From: Varibaculum massiliense
GTDB taxonomy: Bacteria > Actinomycetota > Actinomycetes > Actinomycetales > Actinomycetaceae
Assembly (NCBI RefSeq): GCF_900106855.1
Contig: NZ_FNWI01000004.1
Coordinates: 1,364,001-1,428,000, forward strand
DNA: 64,000 nucleotides
Direction of reading: 5' to 3'
Part shown: piece by piece, positions 35,537 through 42,130 of the stretch
Numbering within the stretch: position 1 is the stretch's first letter
Layout: the number at the start of each line of letters is the position of its first letter
Translations under genes and position numbers: made by a program
The notes under the pieces: generated by a model
Told to the model about the DNA's origin: nothing
Databases searched by the model: none
Seen by the model: the letters and a program-made list of their open reading frames with translations, nothing else

Positions 35537-36160
35537 TTACGACTCCTTGATGTAGATAGCCTCAACCGCATTGGCCAAGGTCTCAAAGGAATCGCAGGCG
35601 GTCTCTAAGGACTCAATGACATCTTTAATCTTGATGACGTAAATCGGGTCAGTTTCCGAGGTGAATACCTCGGCCAGCATCTTTCGATACTGTTTATCGC
35701 CTTTGTTTTCCAAGCTGTTGATATGTACCGTAAAGTCTTTGAGGTCGCGCCCTCCCCGCAGCTTCGGGATGGCAATCGCAGTTTCCTGGGCGCACTCCCG
35801 TAAGATTTTTGCCTGTTTTTCCAGCCGCCGGGGAATGTCCTGAATCTCGTAGAGGACGATTAAATCCCCTGCCTCATCAATCCCGTCCATGCAATCATCT
35901 AACGCTCCGGTTAGCAGGGAGATGTCCTCCCGATCCATGGGGGTAACAAAGGTGGCGTTCAGCATACTCATGGTGCGGTGAGTAATTTCGTCCGAGTTAT
36001 GCTCTAAATCGTGGAGTTGGGCGCGTAGCTCCTTGCGTTCCTCGAAAGAGTCAACCTGGGTGATTCTCAGCAATAATTCGGAGGCGGCATCTAGGTTCTG
36101 TGCCGCTTTGGTGAACAGGTCGAAGAAATCTTCTGTCTTCCGTTTCTTATTGAACAGCAT
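35537..36160 (-). CDS. DUF47 (PhoU-like) protein
   Basis: A 207-residue, largely helical PhoU-like protein. The family pattern is present: FDLFTKAAQNLDAASELL, LEHNSDEITHRTMSML, TPMDREDISLLTGALDD and LENKGDKQYRKML with the conserved acidic metal-binding residues. It is the first gene of the DUF47-PiT unit, with AAGGAGG before its ATG and a TATAAA at 36233-36228 as a possible minus-strand -10. DUF47 proteins are thought to control PiT activity from the cytosol. Confidence 0.93.
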   Translation of the reverse strand: MLFNKKRKTEDFFDLFTKAAQNLDAASELLLRITQVDSFEERKELRAQLHDLEHNSDEITHRTMSMLNATFVTPMDREDISLLTGALDDCMDGIDEAGDLIVLYEIQDIPRRLEKQAKILRECAQETAIAIPKLRGGRDLKDFTVHINSLENKGDKQYRKMLAEVFTSETDPIYVIKIKDVIESLETACDSFETLANAVEAIYIKES

Positions 36161-36300
36161 CGGTGCCTCCTTGGCGAAGAACTATCCGTTCCAAGGTTAT
36201 CCAACTTTTCTCCGTAACATAAAATTCTTTATACGTTTACCTAAGCAAAGAAAAAATCTGTGCCTATCTGCTAAAACAGTGGGCGTTGACAATAGGAGAT

Positions 36301-36680
36301 GTGGGACTTTAGTGCCGTAGCTGGGTCGGCTTGCCTGCGCTGCAAAAGTCCACTTAACGTGCGTAATTGCCGTTGGAAAACCTATAACACTTTCGAGGGC
36401 GGACTATCGCCCTACAATCGGGCGGGTGTGAGGAACTTTTTGAGAGCTAGGGTGCTTACGGCTTTAGCAGACATAGCTCTCGAGGTCGGGTGCAACCTTG
36501 TGAGCGTTAAGGGTTTTAGGGGGCAGAGGGGAAACGCCGGACCGAGAAGCGCCAGTCGGCGCTGAGGCCGCTCGTAGCGGCAATTTTTGGAGCCCGGGGC
36601 TAAACGGTCCGACGCCCTTATAGTCTAGCGAAAGCCGCCAACCCTTGCATCTGGCGCAGTGGGGTACAGAGCTTGCAGGC
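36301..36680 (+). ncRNA. Candidate large structured RNA, class not recognised
   Basis: Long nested complementarity is visible. The helices are: 36301-36310 with 36345-36353 (one bulged G); GGGCG/CGCCC at 36397-36401 and 36408-36412; GAGAGCTA/TAGCTCTC at 36442-36449 and 36474-36481; an 11-bp helix 36485-36495 with 36645-36655; UAAGGG/CCCUUA at 36508-36513 and 36615-36620; CGGACCG/CGGUCCG at 36538-36544 and 36605-36611. The last helix encloses three hairpins (36548-36563, 36567-36581, 36591-36601). Three G-U pairs in the 11-bp helix would be A-C mismatches on the other strand, so the plus strand is favoured. I see no RNase P, tmRNA, SRP or T-box motifs. Ends are approximate and no convincing promoter or terminator is seen. 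The gap from 36161 to 36300 holds only the promoter side of the DUF47 gene. Confidence 0.6.
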
Positions 36681-36700
36681 TGAAGAATGTTTAACTTTCT

Positions 36701-36730
36701 TTGCCCTGGGAACAGCAATGTAGCGATAAT
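36701..36730 (+). promoter_or_regulatory. Promoter for a leaderless GTG start
   Basis: TTGCCC (36701-36706) and GATAAT (36725-36730) are separated by 18 bases. The GTG at 36737 lies six bases after the -10 and has no properly spaced ribosome site, so transcription and translation probably begin together. Confidence 0.5.
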
Positions 36731-36736
36731 AGAAAG

Positions 36737-37735
36737 GTGATTAACACTGCCCGTAAATACCGCTTGCGCCGCCTGGCAGCACTGGTGATACTGGTAATCC
36801 TGCTGGCAGTGATTTCCCTGGTAGCAATGCTGATTTATGGATTTATTAAACCAGAAAAAGTTGCTACTCCCACTCCTGAACCTACTATGCCGCCGGTTAG
36901 CGCGGAGGGTTTTGATGCCACCAATATAATCAGCGAGGCGGAGTTTACTCGGTGGGATTCTCTGTCTGCCCGGCAAATCCAGGCATTTATTACCGATTGG
37001 GGATACGGATGTCGCCCCGGAAAAGCGAAAGAAATGCCGGAGAATACCGGCGTAACGAAGGCGGCTATAGGAAGTGACAGTCAGCAGGTAGAGGTGCCTT
37101 GTCTTAAAGATTTTCGAGGACGGCTAGCTGCCCGGGATGCTGATCGCTACTGCCCGCAAGCCCTACAGGGCGGACAAGACCTTAACGCCGGAGAAATCAT
37201 TGCCCAGGTTTCCCACAGTTGCCAGATTAATCCGAAGGTTATTTTGGTGACTCTGCAAAAGGAACAGGGACTGATTACCACCTCCTCCACGCGTCTAACT
37301 CCTACCCGCTATCAAATCGCTATGGGCTATGCCTGCCCGGATCACCAGCATTGCGACCCCCAATTTTTTGGCTTTGGTACCCAGGTTTATTACGGGGCGC
37401 GCCAATTGCGCCGTTACCAGGCGGATCCCCAACAGTACCTGGTGCAGGCAGGAAAGTCGGTAACTTTAGGGTTTGGACCGGATTCACGCTGTAACAGTGG
37501 GGACATCACCGTCAAAAACTGGACGACCGCCGCCCTCTATAACTACACTCCCTATCTAGTCTCCGAGGACGCGCGCGCCGGGCTCAGTCACGAGTGTGCG
37601 CAGGCGGGAAACCTGAATTTCTACAAGTTTTACAAAGCCTGGTTTGGTGATCCCGTCAAAGGTAATGGGGAAGTGCTTACCCGCAAAGCCCTGGCGCAAC
37701 GACAGGCGCAGCAAAAGGCAAAAGATACAAATTAG
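36737..37735 (+). CDS. Membrane-anchored exported protein with lysozyme-like domain
   Basis: A 332-residue protein. After a short basic stretch (ARKYRLRRL) a hydrophobic segment at about 13-37 acts as signal anchor; no lipobox or signal peptidase motif is clear. The extracellular part has eight or more Cys. A central block reads VSHSCQINPKVILVTLQKEQGLI, then RYQIAMGYACPD and a C-terminal ALYNYTPYL. Actinobacterial secreted proteins with this arrangement resemble lysozyme-like or transglycosylase domains, with the Glu of LQKEQGL as possible catalytic residue. Cell-wall hydrolysis is therefore a tentative role. GTG 36737 is preferred over TTG 36701, which serves better as a -35. Confidence 0.7.
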   Translation: MINTARKYRLRRLAALVILVILLAVISLVAMLIYGFIKPEKVATPTPEPTMPPVSAEGFDATNIISEAEFTRWDSLSARQIQAFITDWGYGCRPGKAKEMPENTGVTKAAIGSDSQQVEVPCLKDFRGRLAARDADRYCPQALQGGQDLNAGEIIAQVSHSCQINPKVILVTLQKEQGLITTSSTRLTPTRYQIAMGYACPDHQHCDPQFFGFGTQVYYGARQLRRYQADPQQYLVQAGKSVTLGFGPDSRCNSGDITVKNWTTAALYNYTPYLVSEDARAGLSHECAQAGNLNFYKFYKAWFGDPVKGNGEVLTRKALAQRQAQQKAKDTN

Positions 37736-37757
37736 CGACGGAATCCCCAGAAAAGTA

Positions 37758-37945
37758 TTCAGTATTTATGCTGGCTAGTGCTATAATTGCGGCGAGCGTT
37801 TGCAAGTTGGCGCTCTGGCGGGACGTTTTGGGAGGTGTCCTGCTCTCAGGGGAGGATGCCAGGTATTTTCCCCTAACTCGGATCCCTACCGAGCTGTTCT
37901 AGGGACTTGGGGGCTCAGGCAAGATGCCTGAGCCCCCAAGTAATT
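37758..37945 (+). ncRNA. Candidate small RNA with extended -10 promoter and pseudoknot
   Basis: TGCTATAAT (37779-37787) is an extended -10 with TTCAGT (37758-37763) as -35, predicting a start near 37794 (about 150 nt of RNA). No open frame follows. Helices include GAGCG/CGCTC (37794-37798 with 37811-37815), GGGAC/GTCCT (37820-37824 with 37837-37841) and GGGGA/TCCCC (37849-37853 with 37869-37873). CTCGG/CCGAG (37877-37881 with 37889-37893) has a loop TCCCTA (37883-37888) that can pair with TAGGGA (37900-37905), giving an H-type pseudoknot. A perfect 17-bp stem (37905-37921 with 37925-37941) closes it, but with a poor T-run. Coordinates include the promoter. Confidence 0.5.
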
Positions 37946-38008
37946 CCCCTCCCAGTCTTGGATGCCTCTTTCGGCGTGTTTCGGGCTACCGTAGGCTCTC
38001 GAGGTAAC

Positions 38009-38113
38009 GCGCGGAGGCTATATTCATCCTCTCGCCCAAAAACTCGAAAAAGACCAGGTCTTTTTCGAGTTTTACGCCCGCCTAGCCGGATCGGACAAAT
38101 ATAGCCTCCGCGC
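38009..38113. repeat. Element with 16-bp terminal inverted repeats and an internal hairpin
   Basis: GCGCGGAGGCTATATT (38009-38024) is perfectly inverted at 38098-38113. Centred inside is a second perfect inverted repeat with 17-base arms (38039-38055 and 38057-38073), A-rich at its left and T-rich at its right end, so it can terminate transcripts from both sides. It contains no gene. It may be a miniature mobile element or a bidirectional terminator between the convergent flanking genes. Confidence 0.6.
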
Positions 38114-38126
38114 TCACTGGGATTGC

Positions 38127-38200
38127 GCGCAAGGGTCGCGGTTTGCATGCGGGGAAAACTCAGACCTCGCGTTTAAAAGTATCAGGCGCAAGGGTCGCGG
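38127..38200. repeat. Pair of 15-base direct repeats
   Basis: GCGCAAGGGTCGCGG occurs at 38127-38141 and again at 38186-38200, 59 bases apart. The second copy runs into the end of the dispersed repeat element at 38196. Only two copies exist, so it is not an array. Confidence 0.6.
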
Positions 38201-38278
38201 CCGGTAAAAGATACGAGAGGGGCTTGAGCTGAGCTTTGCGAAGCTCATGGGGTCCCCGGAGTGCTTTTACCGAGCCAG
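38196..38278. repeat. Dispersed repeat element, copy 2 (inverted to copy 1)
   Basis: The 21-base block (38196-38216) and the 29-base block (38250-38278) are perfect inverted copies of the ends at 31235-31255 and 31111-31139. CGGTAAAAG (38202-38210) and CTTTTACCG at its other end can close a stem. The interior is only 33 bases here and carries the hairpin GAGCTT-tgcg-AAGCTC (38231-38246). It lies between the ends of the exported-protein gene (37735) and the YesL gene (38316), again a convergent gap. Confidence 0.75.
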
Positions 38279-38315
38279 ACCTGCCGCAAGTGCTGTACAC
38301 GTAGAATCTGAAGGC

Positions 38316-38960
38316 TTAGTCGGTGGGGTCGGGATTTTTTAGGGCGGATAGGGGAGCGTTTAGAACCAATGCCTGCAGGTAGAAAATGAATCCCGTGCCG
38401 AAAAGAGGCATCAAGATTATGCCACTCCAGAAGAGGCTGGGGCGCAGATAGAGGACTACTAGCGGCAGGATTGCGAAAAGCAACGCGCCGAGGGTACGTG
38501 GCAAGTGTCCGATGGCGAGCAACGCGGCGTTGCGCAAAGTTTGGGTAAACGAGGCTGAGAACTGAGAGGTGTACGCAAAGAACCAGATACCCACGGCAGT
38601 TATCACTGCCATTCCCAGCAGGACTCCCGCGCGCATTATTAGCAGCCAAGTGGGGGAGGCTGGCAAGTGCTTGATTAGTTGTATCTGGTAGGCGCCTACT
38701 AGCAACAGGGCGAATAATATAATTCCCCCGCCAAAAGCACCCCGGAAGTCAGCGCGAAAACGCCGCCAAAAAGTAAAACCGGGTCGGGAGCCCTCTTCCC
38801 TTACAATCTGGAAAAGCACATAAAAGCCAGCACTTATAGCTGGCCCTATCGTTATTACCGGGAGGGAAGCGACGGTAATAAAGGCGCTGACTATCGCCAC
38901 ATCTGCGATTAAGGTCAGCACGGTCGCAAATGATCCGTAATGAGAGAAGAATCGGTTCAT
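38316..38960 (-). CDS. YesL family (DUF624) membrane protein
   Basis: A 214-residue membrane protein with five to six hydrophobic segments (about 13-45, 71-93, 104-127, 148-170, 175-200). The pattern ASLPVITIGPAISAGFYVL and the following Arg-rich loop FWRRFRADFRGAF are typical of DUF624/YesL proteins, which accompany carbohydrate ABC transporter operons in Gram-positive bacteria. Their role is not known. It follows the LacI gene by 35 bases, so it is probably the last gene of the second sugar unit. Confidence 0.85.
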   Translation of the reverse strand: MNRFFSHYGSFATVLTLIADVAIVSAFITVASLPVITIGPAISAGFYVLFQIVREEGSRPGFTFWRRFRADFRGAFGGGIILFALLLVGAYQIQLIKHLPASPTWLLIMRAGVLLGMAVITAVGIWFFAYTSQFSASFTQTLRNAALLAIGHLPRTLGALLFAILPLVVLYLRPSLFWSGIILMPLFGTGFIFYLQALVLNAPLSALKNPDPTD

Positions 38961-38995
38961 AGTAGCTCTAAACTATCGCTAACTGCTGGAGGTGG

Positions 38996-40045
38996 CTAAA
39001 TGTGAGGAGCTGGACCAGTGGATTCACCAACTAGCAGTTTGCCTTGCAATAGTACCTGCGGATTTTCCAGAGGTTGCTTTTTTAATTTCGCAAATAGCAG
39101 GCGACAGGAGTTTTCAGCTATTTCGTGAATAGGTTGCTCAATGGTGGTTAGCGCGGGATTGGTGTAGCGGGCAAACTGGATACCGTCAAAACCGGTTACT
39201 GACACTTGGTGCGGAATTTCTAGACCCGCATCAATCAACGCCTTTTGAGCGCCTAAAGCAATCACATCACTGATCGCCACGACTGCGGTAAAAGGTACCT
39301 GCCGAGCCAGTAACCTGCGTGCCAGCTCATATCCATAACTGAAGGAATAGGGGTCATCGCCTTCGCCACCCCTAACAATCAAACGCTCATCAGCGCTAAT
39401 CCCGTGGGTTTTCAGGGCGGAGATAAATGCTTTTTCTCGAATGGCTCCTACTGAACGTTCTGCCTGGTCGGGGCCAAGAAAAGCTATCTGACGATGCCCT
39501 AGCCCGGTGAGGTGTGAAACGATTTGAGAAATTCCGTGGGCTTCATCGACGCTGACGGCAGCAATGGAACTATCCCAGGCGGGAGCAGGGGGGATGGTGC
39601 ACAGTACGAAGGGGAGGGGAAAATTGTTGAAAATAGCAGTGGATTCGCGTGCCTCTCCCCCCAAGAAAAGTACCCCGGCGGCTTCGGAATCTTGATAGGC
39701 TCCGCGTCCGATATTTACTTCGTCCTCTTTATGGGTAATCCGCAACAGTGACATTTGGTAACCATGCGCGCGAATGGCTTGTTCTATCGGGTCGATAAGG
39801 GACAGGAAGAAGGGGTTCGAGGGACCCTTCATTACTACGGCAATGTTGTTTAGGTGTTGAGCTCGCAGGGTTTGAGCGTGGCGATTGGGCTGGTAGTGCA
39901 GGTCTTTGGCAATTTTGAGGATTCGTTCCCGGGTGGCGGGGGATATCTCGCTTTGATTATTGAGGGCGCGTGAAACGGTGGTAATCCCGACCTGGGCGGC
40001 GGCAGCGACGTCCCGGATAGTCACGGCGGGCGACGGATGCGACAT
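38996..40045 (-). CDS. LacI-family transcriptional repressor
   Basis: A 349-residue regulator. The N-terminal LacI helix-turn-helix with hinge spans residues 8-60 (TIRDVAAAAQVGITTVSRALN), followed by a periplasmic-binding-protein-like ligand domain with RSVGAIREKAFISALK and SVTGFDGIQFARYTNPALTTIEQP. ATG is at 40043-40045, with AAGGA nine bases upstream. It follows the permease genes of the second sugar unit. The 24-bp palindrome before the binding-protein gene (43512-43535) is a standard LacI-type operator, so this protein is the likely repressor of that operon. Its inducer is unknown. Confidence 0.95.
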   Translation of the reverse strand: MSHPSPAVTIRDVAAAAQVGITTVSRALNNQSEISPATRERILKIAKDLHYQPNRHAQTLRAQHLNNIAVVMKGPSNPFFLSLIDPIEQAIRAHGYQMSLLRITHKEDEVNIGRGAYQDSEAAGVLFLGGEARESTAIFNNFPLPFVLCTIPPAPAWDSSIAAVSVDEAHGISQIVSHLTGLGHRQIAFLGPDQAERSVGAIREKAFISALKTHGISADERLIVRGGEGDDPYSFSYGYELARRLLARQVPFTAVVAISDVIALGAQKALIDAGLEIPHQVSVTGFDGIQFARYTNPALTTIEQPIHEIAENSCRLLFAKLKKQPLENPQVLLQGKLLVGESTGPAPHI

Positions 40046-40095
40046 GGAAATAAATCCTTAATTCAAATAAGTATTCTATGGCTGTTAACGATAGC

Positions 40096-40136
40096 AGGGA
40101 TTGGGGTGGAAGTATTTTTCTTCCACCCCAATCCCT
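40096..40136 (-). terminator. Stem-loop after the MalG-like gene
   Basis: A perfect 17-bp stem (40096-40112 with 40120-40136) around a T-rich seven-base loop lies 11 bases after the MalG-like stop. No T-run follows on the minus strand, so read-through into the LacI gene is likely and the hairpin may act mainly as mRNA 3'-end protection. Confidence 0.6.
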
Positions 40137-40147
40137 GAGTGAAGGTT

Positions 40148-41059
40148 TTAGCCTTTGACGGCGCCGGCGGCGACACCTTCGATAATGTACTTCTGCATGA
40201 AGATGTAGAAGATAACAATCGGGATAATCGCCAATACCAGCATTGCCATGAGGGCGCCCATATCCCGGTTACCGTTAGAGCCCAGCAGGAACTGCACCAC
40301 GATCGGGATGGTGCGGTATTCACTGCCCGGCCCCAAGACCAGGTTGGGGAGTAGGAAGTCGTTCCACACCCACATGGTGTTAAGGATGGCTACGGTAATC
40401 GCCGTGGGCTTGAGCATCGGCAGTACCACCCGGAAATAGGTTTGTACCGGGTTGCATCCATCGATAGTAGCCGCCTCTTCAATATCAACCGGAATCGATT
40501 TCACGAATCCAGCGAACATAAAGACGCTGAGTCCTGCCCCGAAGCCCAGGTAGAGCACCATCATTCCCAGGGGATTACCTAGACCCAAGATGCTGGATAC
40601 CTGCACCGTGGGGAACATAACCATCTGGAAGGGAATCACCATCGAGAATACAAAAATGTAGTACAAGGCGCTAGTCCACCAACTCTTTACCCTGGTGATG
40701 TAGTAGGCAGTCATCGCGCATAGCATCACGATGATCGCTACCGATCCGATAGTGATTACGAACGACCACAGAATCGAACTAAAGAAATTCGAAAGCTGCA
40801 GACCAGTTACGTAGTTCTCAAGCCCTACGAAAGTATCTCCCCAAGGTAAGCCGAAAGGATTGTTCGACAGTTCGAACTTCGACTTGAAGGAGTTCATAAC
40901 TACGAACAAGATTGGCCCAAGGAACACGCAGGTCAAGAGAATTAAGATTATGTATAAAATAATCTTGCCAATCGGGTTGACCCCGGAATCCTTGGTACCC
41001 TTAGCAGGTTTTTGCTTAGCAACAGGCTGCACGGAGGCAGCGGTAGTAGCGGTGCTCAT
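40148..41059 (-). CDS. Sugar ABC transporter permease, MalG-like (second system)
   Basis: A 303-residue permease with a hydrophilic N-terminus of about 27 residues and six helices. The EAA loop reads DIEEAATIDGCNPVQTYFRV, with Ala-Thr where the first system has Ala-Arg. It ends GVAAGAVKG, typical of the family. The start overlaps the MalF-like stop by ATGA (41056-41059), so both are translated together. As in the first system, no ATPase gene is present nearby. Confidence 0.94.
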   Translation of the reverse strand: MSTATTAASVQPVAKQKPAKGTKDSGVNPIGKIILYIILILLTCVFLGPILFVVMNSFKSKFELSNNPFGLPWGDTFVGLENYVTGLQLSNFFSSILWSFVITIGSVAIIVMLCAMTAYYITRVKSWWTSALYYIFVFSMVIPFQMVMFPTVQVSSILGLGNPLGMMVLYLGFGAGLSVFMFAGFVKSIPVDIEEAATIDGCNPVQTYFRVVLPMLKPTAITVAILNTMWVWNDFLLPNLVLGPGSEYRTIPIVVQFLLGSNGNRDMGALMAMLVLAIIPIVIFYIFMQKYIIEGVAAGAVKG

Positions 41060-41901
41060 GCTTCAATCTCCCTTGAACGAGTTGTCCGTAGCTGGAACAT
41101 GGCGATAGCCACCACGACTACTACGAAGATAACTGCTTTGGCTTGGCCAACGCCTTCCATACCTACCTGGTTAAACATGGAGTTAACGATGTTCAGGGCA
41201 ACCATCTCGGTTTTCCCCGAGGGTGCGCCGGCAGTTAACGCCAGGTTCTGGTCGAACATTTTGAAAGTGTTCGACAAGGTTAGGAAGAGGCAGATAGTAA
41301 TGGAGGGCATAACCATCGGAATGGTGACGTTGCGCAATACCTGCCAGCGGCCTGCTCCATCAATTTCTGCAGCCTCGGTGAGTTCTGGAGGAACGTTTTG
41401 CAGACCGGCAATGTAGATAATCATCATGTAGCCGATTAACTGCCAGTTAATCAGAATAATTAATCCTGCGTAGCCGTATTTCCAGTCTGTAACTAGGGTC
41501 GCGCCATAGTTCTGCAAAAAAGCGTTGATAATAATTTGCCAGGTGTAACCCAAAACGATGCCGCCGATTAGGTTCGGCATAAAGAACACAGTACGGAAAA
41601 AGTTAGTACCGCGTAGTTTGCGAGTTAGTACCCAGGCGATCGCGAACGCAAAGAGATTTACGGTAACGATGGAGACGACAACCACAAGTACGGTGAATAG
41701 GAACGCAGAGGTAAACGTGTCTCGAGAATTGAAAATTTCTGTGTAGTTCTTGATTCCGACAAAGGTCGCATCGGTGATAGTGGTGAATTCACAAAAAGAT
41801 AGGAAAAAACCAACGATGAACGGTATCAGAAAGGCGATCAGAAAGGCTGCCAAGGTGGGCAGCACAAAAAGTGGAAAATAATATTTTAAATTCGACTTCA
41901 T
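41056..41901 (-). CDS. Sugar ABC transporter permease, MalF-like (second system)
   Basis: A 281-residue permease with six helices, the first at about 8-34. The EAA loop reads ELTEAAEIDGAGRWQVLRNV. It lacks the long N-terminal extension of E. coli MalF and has the length usual for Gram-positive oligosaccharide permeases. It is 229 bases downstream of the binding-protein gene, and that gap carries a strong hairpin. Substrate unknown. Confidence 0.94.
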   Translation of the reverse strand: MKSNLKYYFPLFVLPTLAAFLIAFLIPFIVGFFLSFCEFTTITDATFVGIKNYTEIFNSRDTFTSAFLFTVLVVVVSIVTVNLFAFAIAWVLTRKLRGTNFFRTVFFMPNLIGGIVLGYTWQIIINAFLQNYGATLVTDWKYGYAGLIILINWQLIGYMMIIYIAGLQNVPPELTEAAEIDGAGRWQVLRNVTIPMVMPSITICLFLTLSNTFKMFDQNLALTAGAPSGKTEMVALNIVNSMFNQVGMEGVGQAKAVIFVVVVVAIAMFQLRTTRSREIEA

Positions 41902-42038
41902 TGTCTATCCATTTCCTTTGACCGGTGGATAAAAGATTTTAGCAAAAACTGGGTTTACTGAAGATATTCTAGCTGGTACCGAGTTGATTTGCCACTAGTT
42001 GTGCCTTTGAAGGCGGGGAATGTATAGCTGGCAAGGGG

Positions 42039-42078
42039 AGGTGGCAGATAAGAACCGGGCGGTTCCCATCTGCCACCT
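42039..42078 (-). promoter_or_regulatory. Compound hairpin after the binding-protein gene
   Basis: AGGTGGCAGAT (42039-42049) pairs perfectly with ATCTGCCACCT (42068-42078), and inside them GAACC (42052-42056) pairs with GGTTC (42061-42065). It lies 52 bases after the binding-protein stop on the minus strand, without a T-run. This matches the hairpin at 19268-19305 in position and probably serves the same purpose of keeping binding-protein message abundant. Confidence 0.65.
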
Positions 42079-42130
42079 TGTCCCTTGTAGGGCATTCGCC
42101 CTCTTTTATCTAACCGAGGTTATTTCTCAG

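Noticed and set aside
36299-36565. 88-codon plus-strand frame inside the structured region
   Set aside because: GGAG abuts the ATG with no spacing, the product resembles no family, and the helices explain the sequence better.
36301-36680. RNase P RNA or tmRNA as identity of the structured region
   Set aside because: The conserved GAGGAAAGTCC and ACAGAA elements of RNase P and the tRNA-like ends of tmRNA are absent on both strands.
36464-36976. 170-codon minus-strand frame across the structured region and the exported-protein start
   Set aside because: It is antisense to a signal-anchor gene and its composition is not protein-like.
38127-38200. Possible CRISPR-like direct repeats
   Set aside because: Only two 15-base copies with one 44-base spacer and no cas genes.
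42089-42108. Small GC hairpin AGGGC-attc-GCCCT followed by T residues on the plus strand
   Set aside because: No plus-strand transcript is expected there; it lies inside a minus-strand operon leader and is probably chance.
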